This document shows, piece after piece, positions 51,538 to 61,268 of a stretch of DNA of 64,000 bases (position 1 is its first letter; each line of letters begins with the position of its first letter). Below the pieces are notes generated by a model. That model was not told the origin of the DNA and ran no database searches. It worked only from the letters and a program-made list of their open reading frames with translations. Origin of the DNA: Rhizobium terrae (GTDB lineage Bacteria; Pseudomonadota; Alphaproteobacteria; Rhizobiales; Rhizobiaceae); assembly GCF_003425685.1 (NCBI RefSeq), contig NZ_QJKM01000002.1, positions 62,001 to 126,000 of the forward strand, read 5' to 3'. The translations under genes were made by a program, and so were the position numbers.

Positions 51538-51969
51538 TCAGTTCGTCCTGATGCGTTCCGGATAGATGTCGAAGGTCTTGCCGGCGACGACGATGCGCAC
51601 CGCTTTCATGCGTTTTTCGTTGCGATCCTCGGAACGGTTGCCGGTGGCGGTGATCCGGTCTCCGACCTTGGCCTGCCCTTCCACGAAGCCTGAGCGCTGG
51701 GTCTGGTTCGGATTGCCGAGTTCGACACGCCATATGCCGTCCTCGGCCCGGACTTCGAGCGTCGGATGCGGCGGGGCAAAGGAAATCGAATGGATGGTGC
51801 CCTTGAGGTCGATCTGATCGACCTCGGCCCAGGACCAGCCGTGATGAGCGGCGGCCGTGCCGGCAAGGGCTGCGGCGGTTGCGGTTCCGGCAAGAATGCG
51901 GGTTAGCGTGTGCGGATAATTCGCAGACGGGAATCTTGCAGACAGGGACATAGGGGCAAACGGGGACAT
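51538..51969 (-). CDS. DUF6152-like exported protein
   Basis: A 143-residue protein with a signal peptide ('LTRILAGTATAAALAGTAAA', ending before 'HHGW'). The mature part starts with His residues ('HHGWSWAEVDQIDLKGTI') and contains 'TLEVRAEDGIWRVELGNPNQ' and 'KVGDRITATGNRSED'. It is a periplasmic OB-like small domain; family DUF6152 by pattern, with possible metal binding by the His pair. The start is uncertain between 51969 and 52044; 51969 has GGAG ten bases upstream. It is paired with the DUF6644 gene. Confidence 0.8.
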   Translation of the reverse strand: MSPFAPMSLSARFPSANYPHTLTRILAGTATAAALAGTAAAHHGWSWAEVDQIDLKGTIHSISFAPPHPTLEVRAEDGIWRVELGNPNQTQRSGFVEGQAKVGDRITATGNRSEDRNEKRMKAVRIVVAGKTFDIYPERIRTN

Positions 51970-52061
51970 GGGGACAGCTCTCCTCTGTTCCGGATCATAT
52001 GCCGGAAAATGTGGAGGCCTCCGGTCGATGACCAGAGGTTTCACGCCTTGTTGAAGAGCCG

Positions 52062-53423
52062 TCAGTTGGTGGCCGTCAGCGCCATGGCGCGGTCGATGAT
52101 CAGCCGGTTAAGCGCCCGGTAGTCGCCGTCGAAATGATGGCCTCCTTCGCGGGCCAGCACCTGGGCGCTTTTGATCTCCTTCACCGCCGGGCAGCCGCTG
52201 TCCTCTTCCTCGAGGCCGTAGACGCATTGGATCTTGAAGGGTTCGATCCCGGCGAGATCTTCGACCGGATCGCCATATTTGCCGGCGCCGGCAAAGCCCA
52301 GCCAGCCGCTGACGTCGATCTCGAAATCCGCCTGATGCGAAAGCGCCAGGAGCGAAACCAGCGAGACGGTCTGCTTGTCCGGCTCAGGCAGAAGCCGGTA
52401 GGTGGCCGGCAGAATATTGGCACCGAAGGAATAACCGATGAGCAGAACGTTATCGACCTTCCACCGGGCGCGATAGGCCTTGATGATGCGGGAGAGGTCG
52501 GCCGCCGTCTGCTCCGGCGTCTTCTCGCTCCAGAAATAGCGCAGCGCATCGATGCCGACGACGGGGATGCCCTCTTCCTTCATATAGGCGCCGAGCTGCT
52601 GGTCGATATCGCGCCAGCCGCCGTCGCCGGAATAGATGACGGCCATCATGTTGTGGCGTGGCCTGGTCTCGATCGGCACGATCGGCAGGTTGAGCGGCGA
52701 CGCAGCCCGCGAGAGCCGGTCCACCACCGCCGACAGGTTTCGCAGAAGGGCGGCGTCGGCGCCTTCCGCGGCATCATCGATCTCGATCGCCGGATGGGTG
52801 TCCTGCAGATCCTCCGCATGCACCCGGCCTGCGGCGGCGGCCCCAGCGCTGAAGATCACCCGGACCGGGTTCGGCAGGTCGCCTTCCGTCAATCCGTAGA
52901 CGGTGCCGCCCGGCACCGGCGTCTTCGGCGCGGGGGTGCAGAGAATGGTCGACAGCGGGATTGTGGTCTCGGGATCGACCGCCAATGTCTCCGCAATGGT
53001 GCTGTCCGGCGTCTGGGCGGCGATGGCAAGGGCCAGCGTGGCGCCGTCGCCGATGCCCGCCACAACGGGCGGATGATAGGTGGAAATTTCCGCCGAGCGG
53101 TGAAGCTGCTGGCTCAGGTTCTCGATGTCGGAGACGAGATAAAGACAATCATCCTGCTCCGCTTCGAGCGCGGAATAATATTCCGGCAGATCGACCCCGA
53201 CCACGAGGGCGCCGCCTTTCGTCAGGGCGTGCGACGTCTGCTCTTCCCGGTCGGACCAGCCTTCGCCATCCGACAGGAGCACGACGACCCCGGTCGCCTT
53301 GCCTTCCGGATAGGAAATGCGCGATGTCGGCAGGCTTTTGGTATCGAGATCCGGATCCGAAACGAGATTCACGATCGCCGCGAAGAGCGTAATGCCTGCC
53401 AGGATGATCGGCAGGACCTTCAT
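52062..53423 (-). CDS. acvB: AcvB/AtvA-type lysyl-phosphatidylglycerol hydrolase
   Basis: A 453-residue periplasmic protein of the AcvB/VirJ family. The start is a hydrophobic signal ('VLPIILAGITLFAAIVNLV'). The catalytic domain shows 'AVIYSGDGGWRDIDQQLG', the nucleophile elbow 'LLIGYSFGANILPATY', and late His in 'EGGHHFDGDYRALN'. In Agrobacterium AcvB acts on lysyl-PG, hydrolysing the head group, and lies downstream of lpiA. Here the ATG overlaps the lpiA stop by four bases (ATGA), so translation is coupled. The N-terminal half holds a second, diverged hydrolase-like repeat. Confidence 0.92.
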   Translation of the reverse strand: MKVLPIILAGITLFAAIVNLVSDPDLDTKSLPTSRISYPEGKATGVVVLLSDGEGWSDREEQTSHALTKGGALVVGVDLPEYYSALEAEQDDCLYLVSDIENLSQQLHRSAEISTYHPPVVAGIGDGATLALAIAAQTPDSTIAETLAVDPETTIPLSTILCTPAPKTPVPGGTVYGLTEGDLPNPVRVIFSAGAAAAGRVHAEDLQDTHPAIEIDDAAEGADAALLRNLSAVVDRLSRAASPLNLPIVPIETRPRHNMMAVIYSGDGGWRDIDQQLGAYMKEEGIPVVGIDALRYFWSEKTPEQTAADLSRIIKAYRARWKVDNVLLIGYSFGANILPATYRLLPEPDKQTVSLVSLLALSHQADFEIDVSGWLGFAGAGKYGDPVEDLAGIEPFKIQCVYGLEEEDSGCPAVKEIKSAQVLAREGGHHFDGDYRALNRLIIDRAMALTATN

Positions 53424-54739
53424 CTACGCAAAAGGCCCTTCAGCCCGCCGCCAATCAGCATGGTGACGTCGAGGATAGAGACGACCGGCATGCCGCCACC
53501 GGCAACGGCGAGATAACGCGGATGCCATTCCGGATCGAACTTTTCCTTGAAGGCAAGCACGCCCCGGAAATTATAAAAGCGCTCGCCATGCATGAAGATA
53601 CGCTCGCCCACATGGTTCCAGAGCGGCGCCTTGCTGTGGGTGGAAAGCCCTGCAAGCGGCGCCATGCCCAGATTGAGCGTCTTGAAGCCCTCGACCTTCA
53701 TGTGTTCCATGATCCGCACGAAGAGCAGGTCCATCATGCCGCGATGGGTATGGGGAATGTGGCGCATGAGGTCGATGAAGGCGTCGCCATGGGACGAAGC
53801 GCAGAGGATGTTGGCGAAGGCGACGATACGGCCTTCGAGACGGATCACCGCCACAGGGCCGGTCGCGACGTAGGCAGGCTGGAACGTTCCGAGCGAAAAG
53901 CCCTTTTCCGCTGCATTCTGCGCCTCGAGCCAGATACGGGAGACCGAGAGCAGTTCGTCGAGAATGCCCGGCACGTCGTCGGCCTTGATCATCGAGAATT
54001 CGAGCCCGTCGCGGACGGCGCGGTTGATCGAACGGCGCAACTTCAGCCACGCGCCGCCCTTGAGATCGAATTTCGTCAGGTCGACGACCGCCTGCTCGCC
54101 GAGCTTATACGGCTTCAGGCCCGCCTCGACCGTGTAGGGCAGGAAATCGGGGGAAACCTGATAAAAGACCGCGCGACAGCCGACCTTGCGGGCGGCTTCC
54201 ATGAATTTCACCACCAGGCCGGCCCAGGCCTTGCGCGGACCGACGGGATCGAAGAGCGCCACCCAGGATCGGCCCTGCTGCGCATACATGATGAAGGCCG
54301 TACCGCAATCGGAAAACAGGACTTTCTTGTCGCCGAGACGCACGAGGCCGGCGCTGGCATTCGGCTGAGTGTCGAGAATTTCCACGGCGCGATCAAGGTC
54401 CTCGCGCGACGGCGGCCGGCGGCAGGGCGCGGGACGGCGCAGCCGGTTGGTCGCAAGGGTGCCGACCAGCAGGAACATGGCAAGGCCCGTCGGCGCGTGA
54501 ATGCCGTAGCCCGACAGAACGAGACCCCAGCCGAGACTGGCAAGCGTTTCCTCCAGGAGAAGCGACACAGACAGGAACAGCACGAACAAGGCGACGCTGA
54601 AGGACAGAATAGCATCGCGGTCCGGAATGAGGCGATTGAGCAGGATTTTTGCAACCGCCAGCGCAAAATTCGCCGACCGCTTGGCCGGCGCATCGCTTAT
54701 CGGCTCAGATGCGTCGTCTAGATGGGCAATATCTGCCAT
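53420..54739 (-). CDS. lpiA: Lysyl-phosphatidylglycerol synthase LpiA, short form lacking the flippase domain
   Basis: A 439-residue protein with the C-terminal lysyltransferase (DUF2156, GNAT-like) domain, residues about 115-420: 'FSDCGTAFIMYAQQGRSWVALFDPVG' start and 'FKTLNLGMAPLAGLS' near the end. It transfers lysine from Lys-tRNA to phosphatidylglycerol. Only two or three hydrophobic segments precede it (about residues 45-95), whereas LpiA/MprF proteins of ~850 residues carry about 14 in a flippase region. The start has no site evidence beyond ATG 54739. A FixK-type box and promoter precede it. Confidence 0.9.
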   Translation of the reverse strand: MADIAHLDDASEPISDAPAKRSANFALAVAKILLNRLIPDRDAILSFSVALFVLFLSVSLLLEETLASLGWGLVLSGYGIHAPTGLAMFLLVGTLATNRLRRPAPCRRPPSREDLDRAVEILDTQPNASAGLVRLGDKKVLFSDCGTAFIMYAQQGRSWVALFDPVGPRKAWAGLVVKFMEAARKVGCRAVFYQVSPDFLPYTVEAGLKPYKLGEQAVVDLTKFDLKGGAWLKLRRSINRAVRDGLEFSMIKADDVPGILDELLSVSRIWLEAQNAAEKGFSLGTFQPAYVATGPVAVIRLEGRIVAFANILCASSHGDAFIDLMRHIPHTHRGMMDLLFVRIMEHMKVEGFKTLNLGMAPLAGLSTHSKAPLWNHVGERIFMHGERFYNFRGVLAFKEKFDPEWHPRYLAVAGGGMPVVSILDVTMLIGGGLKGLLRR

Positions 54740-54814
54740 AGGTTACCCGCTACGGAACAATCGTTACGCATTATATTAGCCATCGGTAATTGACCGAAGC
54801 TTGCGTCCGCGGTC

Positions 54815-54856
54815 TATTTATCTGGTTTTTGCAAAGCAAAAATTGACGCATATCAA
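54815..54856 (-). promoter_or_regulatory. FNR/FixK-type box and promoter upstream of lpiA
   Basis: TTGAC-GCAT-ATCAA (54843-54856) is an almost ideal FNR/FixK anaerobox (TTGAT-N4-ATCAA; here one C), reading TTGAT-ATGC-GTCAA on the minus strand. GATAAATA at 54815-54822 (minus strand) gives a -10 near 27 bases away, so the box centre would sit near -40 from transcription, the class II position. A second TATAAT-like hexamer is at 54770-54775. Confidence 0.7.
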
Positions 54857-54996
54857 TTTTGAAAAACTTTTCGTGATTGCGCCCAAAACGCCACGCAACA
54901 AGGGCTGCGGGAGTTTTGTGCATCGCGAAACGCGTGGATGCACCCCTTCTCTCCCGGCCCTGCGAGGCGCGGGCGACGGGCAGTTGGGATTTTAAC

Positions 54997-56034
54997 CTAT
55001 TTGCGGAACACCTTCCAGCGGGTCGGACGGAATCGCGCTTCACTGCCGAGTTCGATCGGCGCGTGAAGCGGCACCTCGATCTCGACGTGATAGGGCGCAT
55101 GACCGTCATTGGCGATGTCGATCTCGGCGATGCGCGTGCCGGCGAGCCGTCGGCATGCGGTCACCTTGCCAAAAAGCGCATCCGGCGCATCCACGAGCGC
55201 CACGTCCTCGGGGCGGAAGAACAGCTCCCCTACCCCGCCTGCCGGCTCGGAAATGCCGATCGGCTGCCCCTGGAAGAGGACGGCGCCCTCCTTCACCTCG
55301 ACCGGCAGTTGGGAGGATTCGCCGATGAAGGAGAAGACGAAGGGCGAACCGGGACGGTCATAAACGTCGTCCGCCGAGCCGACCTGCTCTATTCTGCCCT
55401 GACTCATGACCACGACCCGGTCGGCAAGTTCCAGTGCTTCTTCCTGATCGTGGGTGACAAAAACCGTCGTGTGGCCGGTGCGGTCGTGGAATTCGCGCAG
55501 CCAGCGGCGCAGCTCCTTCCTGACCTTCGCGTCGAGAGCGCCGAAGGGCTCGTCGAGCAACAGGATGCGCGGCTCGATCGCCATGGCGCGGGCAAGCGCG
55601 ACGCGTTGGCGCTGGCCGCCGGAAAGCTGGTTCGGATAACGCTTTTCCAGCCCTCCGAGCTGCACCATATCGAGAAGTTCCAAGACGCGGCGGCGGATTT
55701 CGGCCTTTGCGGGCCGGGTCGAAGCCGGTCGCACCTTGAGGCCGAAACCGATGTTTTCCGCCACCGTCATATGCCGGAACAGCGCATAATGCTGGAAGAC
55801 GAAGCCGACATTGCGTTCCTGCACCGAATGGTGCGAAGCGTCTTCCTCGCCGAAGAAAATCTTGCCGGCAGTCGGAAAATCGAGGCCGGCGATCAAACGG
55901 AGAAGCGTCGTCTTGCCGGAGCCGGAAGGGCCGAGCAGCGCGATGAGCTCGCCTGACGCGATTTTCAGCGACACGTCGTTCAGCGCCGGGAAGCGGTCGA
56001 ATTCCTTGCGGATGTTGTTGATGGTGACTTCCAA
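54997..56034 (-). CDS. cysA: Sulfate/thiosulfate ABC transporter ATPase
   Basis: A 345-residue ABC ATPase. Walker A '[14 protein letters not shown]', signature '[14 protein letters not shown]', Walker B '[12 protein letters not shown]', H-loop 'VTHDQEEA'. A C-terminal TOBE domain follows, typical of CysA. The start is a TTG (56034, [12 protein letters not shown]) after AAGAGG; the ATG frame further upstream overlaps cysW and is rejected. Last gene of the sbp-cysT-cysW-cysA unit. Confidence 0.95.
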   Translation of the reverse strand: MEVTINNIRKEFDRFPALNDVSLKIASGELIALLGPSGSGKTTLLRLIAGLDFPTAGKIFFGEEDASHHSVQERNVGFVFQHYALFRHMTVAENIGFGLKVRPASTRPAKAEIRRRVLELLDMVQLGGLEKRYPNQLSGGQRQRVALARAMAIEPRILLLDEPFGALDAKVRKELRRWLREFHDRTGHTTVFVTHDQEEALELADRVVVMSQGRIEQVGSADDVYDRPGSPFVFSFIGESSQLPVEVKEGAVLFQGQPIGISEPAGGVGELFFRPEDVALVDAPDALFGKVTACRRLAGTRIAEIDIANDGHAPYHVEIEVPLHAPIELGSEARFRPTRWKVFRK

Positions 56035-56047
56035 AGGACTGGACCTC

Positions 56048-56926
56048 TTAATGTCTGCCGCCGGCATTGCCGGCACCGAACCGAAGTTCGAGAAGGGTTT
56101 TGAGCGCGAGCGTGACGAGTGCCAGGAAAGTGAGCAGCGAGGCCACCGCAAAGGCCGCGACCATGTTGTACTCATTATAGAGTATCTCGACATGCAGCGG
56201 CATGGTGGTGGTGACGCCGCGGATGCGGCCGGAAACGACCGAAACGGCGCCGAACTCGCCCATGGCACGGGCATTGCAAAGAAGCACGCCGTAGAGCAGG
56301 CCCCACTTTATATTCGGGAGTGTAACGTACCAGAAGGTCTGCCATCCGGAGGCGCCGAGCGACAGCGCCGCCTCCTCGTCGCCGGTGCCCTGGTCCTCCA
56401 TCAGCGGGATGAGCTCGCGCGCCACGAAAGGAAAGGTGACGAACACCGTCGCCAGCACGATGCCGGGCACCGCAAACAAGATCTCGATGCCCCAGCTCTT
56501 CAGAAGCGGGCCGAGCAGGCTGCCGCTGCCGAAGAGCAGCACGTAGACGAGGCCTGAAATGACCGGCGAAATCGAGAACGGCAGGTCGATAAGGGTAATC
56601 AGGAAAGCCTTGCCCTTGAACTCGAACTTGGCGATCGCCCAGGAAGCACAGAGGCCGAAGACGAGATTGAGGGGAACGGCGATCGCGGCGACCATCAGCG
56701 TCAGGTGGATCGAGGCGGCTGCATCTGGCTCGACCAGCGCTTCGTAATATTCCATCCAGCCCTTGCGGAAGGCCTCCACGAAAACCGAGACCAGCGGCAG
56801 GACAAGGAAGAAGCCCAGGAAAGCCAGGGCCAGAAGGATGAGGATGATCTTTGCCCCCAACCCCTCATCGGCGGGATTTCGAAACGCGCGCGAGCGTCCG
56901 GACGCGGTGCGGAGGGGGTCAGGCAT
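56048..56926 (-). CDS. cysW: Sulfate transporter permease CysW
   Basis: A 292-residue inner-membrane permease with six predicted helices. The EAA-type loop '[23 protein letters not shown]' (split: '[11 protein letters not shown]' and 'WYVTLPNI') and '[17 protein letters not shown]' identify CysW. The ATG at 56926 is seven bases after GGAGG and overlaps the cysT stop by a few bases (cysT ends 56919), so the two are translationally coupled. Confidence 0.95.
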   Translation of the reverse strand: MPDPLRTASGRSRAFRNPADEGLGAKIILILLALAFLGFFLVLPLVSVFVEAFRKGWMEYYEALVEPDAAASIHLTLMVAAIAVPLNLVFGLCASWAIAKFEFKGKAFLITLIDLPFSISPVISGLVYVLLFGSGSLLGPLLKSWGIEILFAVPGIVLATVFVTFPFVARELIPLMEDQGTGDEEAALSLGASGWQTFWYVTLPNIKWGLLYGVLLCNARAMGEFGAVSVVSGRIRGVTTTMPLHVEILYNEYNMVAAFAVASLLTFLALVTLALKTLLELRFGAGNAGGRH

Positions 56927-57776
56927 TGCCATACCTCCTGCGGCTCCACGCCTGGATAAGGTTGATGACGAAGAGCATGGCAAACGAGATCAGGAGCATG
57001 ATCGTGGCAATCGCGGTCGCGCCCGCATAGTTGAATTCCTCGAGCTTGATGACGATGAGGAGGGGCGCGATTTCCGAGACGTAAGGAATGTTGCCGGCGA
57101 TGAAGATGACCGAACCGTATTCCCCCACTCCGCGGGCGAAGGCGAGCGCGAAGCCGGTCAGGATCGCCGGCGCCAGCCCCGGCAGGATGACCCGGCTCAC
57201 CGTCTGAAAGCGGTTGGCGCCGAGCGTCGCGGCCGCCTCCTCCACTTCGCGGTCGATCTCCTCCATGACGGGCTGCACCGTGCGCACCACGAAAGGCAGG
57301 CCGATGAAGATCAGCGCGACGACGATGCCGAGCGGGGTAAACGCGATGCGGAAGGGCATGAAGAGCGAGCCGATCCAGCCCTGCGGCGCATAAAGCGCGG
57401 TCAATGCGATGCCGGCGACGGCGGTCGGCAGCGCAAACGGCAGATCGACCATGGCATCGATCAACCGGCGACCCGGGAAATCGTAGCGCGTCAGCATCCA
57501 GGCGGTGATGACGCCGAAGACGACGTTGACCAGGGCGGCGACGAAGGCGGTGCCGAAAGAGACATAAAGTGCACGAAGCGTTCGTTCGTCCGTCAGAACG
57601 GCAAAAAAGCCGCTCCATCCGAGCGCAGCACTTCGCCAGAACAGACCGGCGATGGGTATAAGAATGATCAGCGACAGGTAGACGAGCGAAAAGCCGAGCG
57701 TCAACCCGAAACCCGGGATGATGCTCGGCCGTTTCAGTCGCCAACGCGCGGACGCGACGGCGGCGGTATCAGTCAT
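56919..57776 (-). CDS. cysT: Sulfate transporter permease CysT (CysU)
   Basis: A 285-residue permease partner of CysW, with 'PFALPTAVAGIALTALYAPQGWIG' (split by helix) and the EAA loop 'EEAAATLGANRFQTVSRVILP'. 'ARGVGEYGSVIFIAGNIP' is the conserved CysT segment. It lies 13 bases downstream of the sulfate-binding protein gene. Confidence 0.95.
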   Translation of the reverse strand: MTDTAAVASARWRLKRPSIIPGFGLTLGFSLVYLSLIILIPIAGLFWRSAALGWSGFFAVLTDERTLRALYVSFGTAFVAALVNVVFGVITAWMLTRYDFPGRRLIDAMVDLPFALPTAVAGIALTALYAPQGWIGSLFMPFRIAFTPLGIVVALIFIGLPFVVRTVQPVMEEIDREVEEAAATLGANRFQTVSRVILPGLAPAILTGFALAFARGVGEYGSVIFIAGNIPYVSEIAPLLIVIKLEEFNYAGATAIATIMLLISFAMLFVINLIQAWSRRRYGNA

Positions 57777-57789
57777 TTAATATCCCGAC

Positions 57790-58839
57790 TTACTTCCCAG
57801 CAGGCTTGTAGATCTGGTCGAAAATTCCGCCGTCACCGAAGTGCTCCGGCTGCGCCTTTTTCCAACCGCCGAAGATCGGATCGTCGATGGTGACGAGCTT
57901 GATGTTCGGCAGCGCCTTCAGAAGTTCAGGCTTTACCACATCCGGCTTCGAAGGACGATAGAAGTGCTTAGCCGCGATGTTCTGGCCTTCGTCAGAATAG
58001 AGATACTGCAGATAGGCCGCCGCCACCTTGCGGGTACCCTTGGCATCGACATTGGCATCGACGATAGCGACCGGCGGCTCGGCGAGGATGGAGAGCGGCG
58101 GGACGACGATCTCGAATGCATCCTTACCGAATTCCTCGCCGGCAAGATAAGCCTCGTTTTCCCAGGCAAGCAGAACATCGCCGATCTGGCGCTGCGCGAA
58201 GGTGACGGTCGAGCCGCGGGCGCCCGTATCGAGCACCGGGGCGCGCTTGTAGAGTTCGGCGACATAGGCCTTGATCTTCGCCTGATCGCCCTTGTACTCC
58301 TCGTTCGCCCAGGCCCAGGCGGCAAGATAGTTCCAGCGGGCGCCGCCGGACGTCTTCGGGTTCGGCGTCACGATCTGCACGTCGCCCTTCACCAGGTCGC
58401 CCCAGCTCCTGATACCTTTGGGATTGCCCTTGCGGACGAGGAAGACGATCGTCGAGGTGTAGGGCGAGGCATGGTTCGGCAGGCGGTCGCGCCAGCCGGC
58501 CTTGATCTTGCCGGACTTCTCGATGGCGTTGATGTCGCTTTCGAGCGCCAGTGTCACGACATCGGCTTCCAGCCCGTCGATGACCGAACGGGCCTGTGCG
58601 CCGGAGCCGCCATGCGACTGGCGGACGGTGACGTCATCGCCACCCTGCGCCTTCCAGTATTTTGCGAAGGCCGCGTTGAAATCCTTATAGAGTTCGCGGG
58701 TCGGATCGTAGGACACGTTGAGGAGCTGGGTGGCAGCAAAAGCCGGCGCAACGGTTCCGACCGCCAGAGACACGCCCAGCGCGATGGCGCCTAGCTGCTT
58801 CGCCAGTCCCCGCGCGATTTCCGGGACAAAATTGAACAT
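57790..58839 (-). CDS. sbp: Periplasmic sulfate-binding protein
   Basis: A 349-residue protein with a signal peptide ending 'APAFAA'. The mature part has '[17 protein letters not shown]', '[26 protein letters not shown]' and '[20 protein letters not shown]', the anion-binding segments of the SBP/CysP family. The start at 58839 (MFNFVPEI) has GGAGG upstream; nine codons earlier a Met without a site is rejected. First gene of the sulfate uptake operon. Confidence 0.95.
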   Translation of the reverse strand: MFNFVPEIARGLAKQLGAIALGVSLAVGTVAPAFAATQLLNVSYDPTRELYKDFNAAFAKYWKAQGGDDVTVRQSHGGSGAQARSVIDGLEADVVTLALESDINAIEKSGKIKAGWRDRLPNHASPYTSTIVFLVRKGNPKGIRSWGDLVKGDVQIVTPNPKTSGGARWNYLAAWAWANEEYKGDQAKIKAYVAELYKRAPVLDTGARGSTVTFAQRQIGDVLLAWENEAYLAGEEFGKDAFEIVVPPLSILAEPPVAIVDANVDAKGTRKVAAAYLQYLYSDEGQNIAAKHFYRPSKPDVVKPELLKALPNIKLVTIDDPIFGGWKKAQPEHFGDGGIFDQIYKPAGK

Positions 58840-59164
58840 GACGTTCCCTCCTGTAGTTTCGTCCAAAACTCTATCGGTTAAGTCGTCTTAGTCAATCAAG
58901 GCCGAAAGGAAGGCAAAACTGTTTCCCTCTTCAGGGCACGGGCAGCAAAGAAAGCATTAACCGTGAGCGGTGCAGCAGAACGCAAGCGTCGGGAAAATGC
59001 CGCTTTGCAAAAACACAATCCGGCCACAATGGGAATTTCCCGTCGTTGCGAAATAGATTTTTGGATATTCTTCGTCGCCGCCGGTTGCCTATATAGGGTT
59101 TGGACGGCCGGGCGCCACCGCGTCACCGACAAGACATTCCGCTGCGCCTGAACGGAGTTCGAGA

Positions 59165-59647
59165 TTGAGCGTTGCCTTTACCAAGGAAGAAAGTGCCGAA
59201 ACCGCTTCGGAAACCCTGCTGCCCGACCGTCCGATTTCCCCTCACCCGAACCTCGTCACCGAGGCCGGGTTGAGGGCTCTGGAATTGCAGCTGCGGGAAG
59301 CTCGCGAGGCCTACGAGACCGCAAGCACCATCGACGACGTGAATGAACGGCGGCGGCAGGTGGGAGGGCCGCTGCGCGATGTGCGGTATTTTTCGGAAAG
59401 GGTCCGTACGGCTCAGGTCGTTCCGGACCCCGTCTCCTTCGAGACCGTCGCTTTTGGCAGCACGGTCACTTTCAGCCGCGAAGACGGACGAGTACAGACC
59501 TATCGCATTGTGGGAGAGGACGAGGCCGATCCCAAGACGGGATCGATTTCTTATGTTTCGCCGGTCGCTCGCGCGCTCACCGGCAAGGCTGTCGGAGATG
59601 TGGTGACTGTCGCAGGGCAGGAACTGGAAATAACGGCGATAGCGTGA
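59165..59647 (+). CDS. GreA/GreB-family transcription elongation factor
   Basis: A 160-residue protein. The N-terminal coiled-coil is 'LVTEAGLRALELQLREAREAY', and the C-terminal domain has 'VAFGSTVTFSREDGRVQTYRIVGEDEADPKTGSISY', split as 'GSTVTFSREDG' and 'YRIVGEDEADPKTG', then 'SPVARALTGKAVGD'. This is the Gre fold, which stimulates transcript cleavage by RNA polymerase; the conserved acidic tip residues are not certain. The start is TTG 59165 after GGAG; length is typical for GreA-like variants. It is divergent from sbp and 15 bases before the nitrilase gene. Confidence 0.85.
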   Translation: MSVAFTKEESAETASETLLPDRPISPHPNLVTEAGLRALELQLREAREAYETASTIDDVNERRRQVGGPLRDVRYFSERVRTAQVVPDPVSFETVAFGSTVTFSREDGRVQTYRIVGEDEADPKTGSISYVSPVARALTGKAVGDVVTVAGQELEITAIA

Positions 59648-59662
59648 GGCGGCTGCAAACCC

Positions 59663-60418
59663 ATGAAGACCGTCAGGATCGCCGCCGCCCAGACGCCGGA
59701 ATTCCGCAACGACATAGATCAGGCGCTTGCCTGCCTTAATGATTTCTCAGCGCAAGCCGAGACCGAGGGCGCGAGCCTCCTGTGTTTTCCCGAAGCTTTC
59801 CTTCAAGGCTATCTTCTGGACGAGGCGATTGCACGCCGCGTCGCGCTGAACCTTTCCTCGCCGGAATTTGCGGCGATGCTGCAGCGGTTTCCCAAAACCG
59901 GGCCAACGATCGTCGTCGGGATGATCGAGGCGGCTGACGGCCGGCTCTTCAATACGGCCCTGGTGATATCGCAAGGTGCGCTCGTCGGCCGCTATCGGAA
60001 GGTCCACCTGCTTCCCGGGGAAAAGATCTTCGACGCCGGCCGCGATCAGGCCGTCTTCGAGGCCGACGGCCTGCGTTTCGGGATCAATATCTGCTACGAT
60101 ACGAACTTTCCGGAGGCGGCGCGGCGGATCGCCGATCTCGGCGCGTCGCTGATCGTCTGCCCGACCAACAATATGATGCCGCGGCCGAAGGCTGAGATCT
60201 TCAGGGATGTCCACAATGCGGTGCGCGGCGAACGATGCCGCGAGACCGGCCTGTGGCTGATATCCTCGGACGTCACCGGCGAAAGGGATGGCCGCATCGC
60301 CTGGGGACCGACGGCGGTACTCAGTCCCGAAGGCCGGGTTGCAGCACAGCTTCCGCTGGAGAAGCCGGGATTGCCGGTTTTCGACATGCCGGTTGTCGGC
60401 CCGCCGGTGTCTGATTAG
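59663..60418 (+). CDS. Carbon-nitrogen hydrolase (nitrilase superfamily)
   Basis: A 251-residue amidase-like enzyme with catalytic triad Glu44 ('LCFPEAF'), Lys113 ('RYRKVHLLPGE') and Cys144 ('GINICYDTNFPE'). Cytosolic; the substrate class (amide, N-carbamoyl or omega-amide) cannot be called. It follows the GreA-like gene by 15 bases and is likely in the same transcript. Confidence 0.93.
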   Translation: MKTVRIAAAQTPEFRNDIDQALACLNDFSAQAETEGASLLCFPEAFLQGYLLDEAIARRVALNLSSPEFAAMLQRFPKTGPTIVVGMIEAADGRLFNTALVISQGALVGRYRKVHLLPGEKIFDAGRDQAVFEADGLRFGINICYDTNFPEAARRIADLGASLIVCPTNNMMPRPKAEIFRDVHNAVRGERCRETGLWLISSDVTGERDGRIAWGPTAVLSPEGRVAAQLPLEKPGLPVFDMPVVGPPVSD

Positions 60419-60451
60419 CAAGGATTCCTTGCCGAATGGAAGCAGGAGGGC

Positions 60452-60907
60452 TTACGCCGTCAAGAGTTCGCGGACCGGAGCCTTGGTTTCGCCTGCCCCT
60501 TCGACCGCATCGGCGATCGTCGTGTTGAACAGCACGTCGCGGGTGGCGTCGGCGACGCGGGCGAAGACGTGGCGGATTTCACAGAGATGCTCGCCGTCGC
60601 AATCCTCGCACTTGCGGTAGGCGGTCTGGGACAGGCACGGCAGCGGCGCGATCGGCCCATCCACCAGACGCAGCACCTCGCCGAAAGTGATGGCGTCGGC
60701 GGGCTTCAGGAGAAGATATCCGCCCTGCTTGCCGCGGCGGCTGACGACGATGCCGGAGCGCTTCAGGTCGAGCAGGATCTGTTCCAGAAACTTCTTCGGG
60801 ATGCTCTGCTGGACGGCGATCTCGGAGATCAGCATCGGCGCGTCGGGATCGGACTGCGCCAGGGCAGCAAGCGCCCTGAGCGCGTATTTCGCTTTCTGGG
60901 ATATCAT
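60452..60907 (-). CDS. Rrf2-family regulator with a Cys cluster, next to cysH
   Basis: A 151-residue Rrf2-type regulator: 'ISQKAKYALRALAALAQ', 'SIPKKFLEQILLDLKRSG', 'SRRGKQGGYLLLKPADAIT'. Cys91, Cys100, Cys103 and Cys109 ('PLPCLSQTAYRKCEDCDGEHLC') form a cluster or zinc-binding pattern. It resembles IscR/CymR-like regulators. The start at 60907 (MISQKAK) is preferred to GTG 60925. It is divergent from cysHDN, so I infer it controls sulfur assimilation. It is convergent with the nitrilase gene. Confidence 0.92.
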   Translation of the reverse strand: MISQKAKYALRALAALAQSDPDAPMLISEIAVQQSIPKKFLEQILLDLKRSGIVVSRRGKQGGYLLLKPADAITFGEVLRLVDGPIAPLPCLSQTAYRKCEDCDGEHLCEIRHVFARVADATRDVLFNTTIADAVEGAGETKAPVRELLTA

Positions 60908-61020
60908 CACGCAACCATTAGACAACAGCGCCGTCGCGAGGCGGGATACCTCACAACGCCGTTCAAATCAGCTCAATTCATGGGCATCCACGGGTTCGCC
61001 GGAAAGCGCTCAGGGGGTGC

Positions 61021-61054
61021 ATGACCACAAGCGGAAATCCTGCCTTATGGTCAT
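61021..61054. promoter_or_regulatory. Inverted repeat between the Rrf2 gene and cysH
   Basis: ATGACCACAAG (61021-61031) and CTTATGGTCAT (61044-61054) are inverted copies with one mismatch and a 12-base centre. A further CTCAA/TTGAG repeat lies at 61068-61080. They are candidate operators for the adjacent Rrf2 regulator. The remaining gap (60908-61268) shows no gene I trust. Confidence 0.6.
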
Positions 61055-61268
61055 ACATCGGGGATAGCTCAAAACTTGAGAAATTACAAACCGCTGCGGG
61101 CATTTCCGGAGATAAAATCGGTCACTTTTGGTTAAGGCGGCAGGTTTTCTGTGTGAGGCAGGCTTTGGAGAGATATTTGCTCCGCATGCCCATGGGAAGA
61201 AACGGGTTTTCCTGTCCTTTCGCGGGCGCGCAATGGATAATTCGAGCATCTGCTAAGAAAGACGCTTC

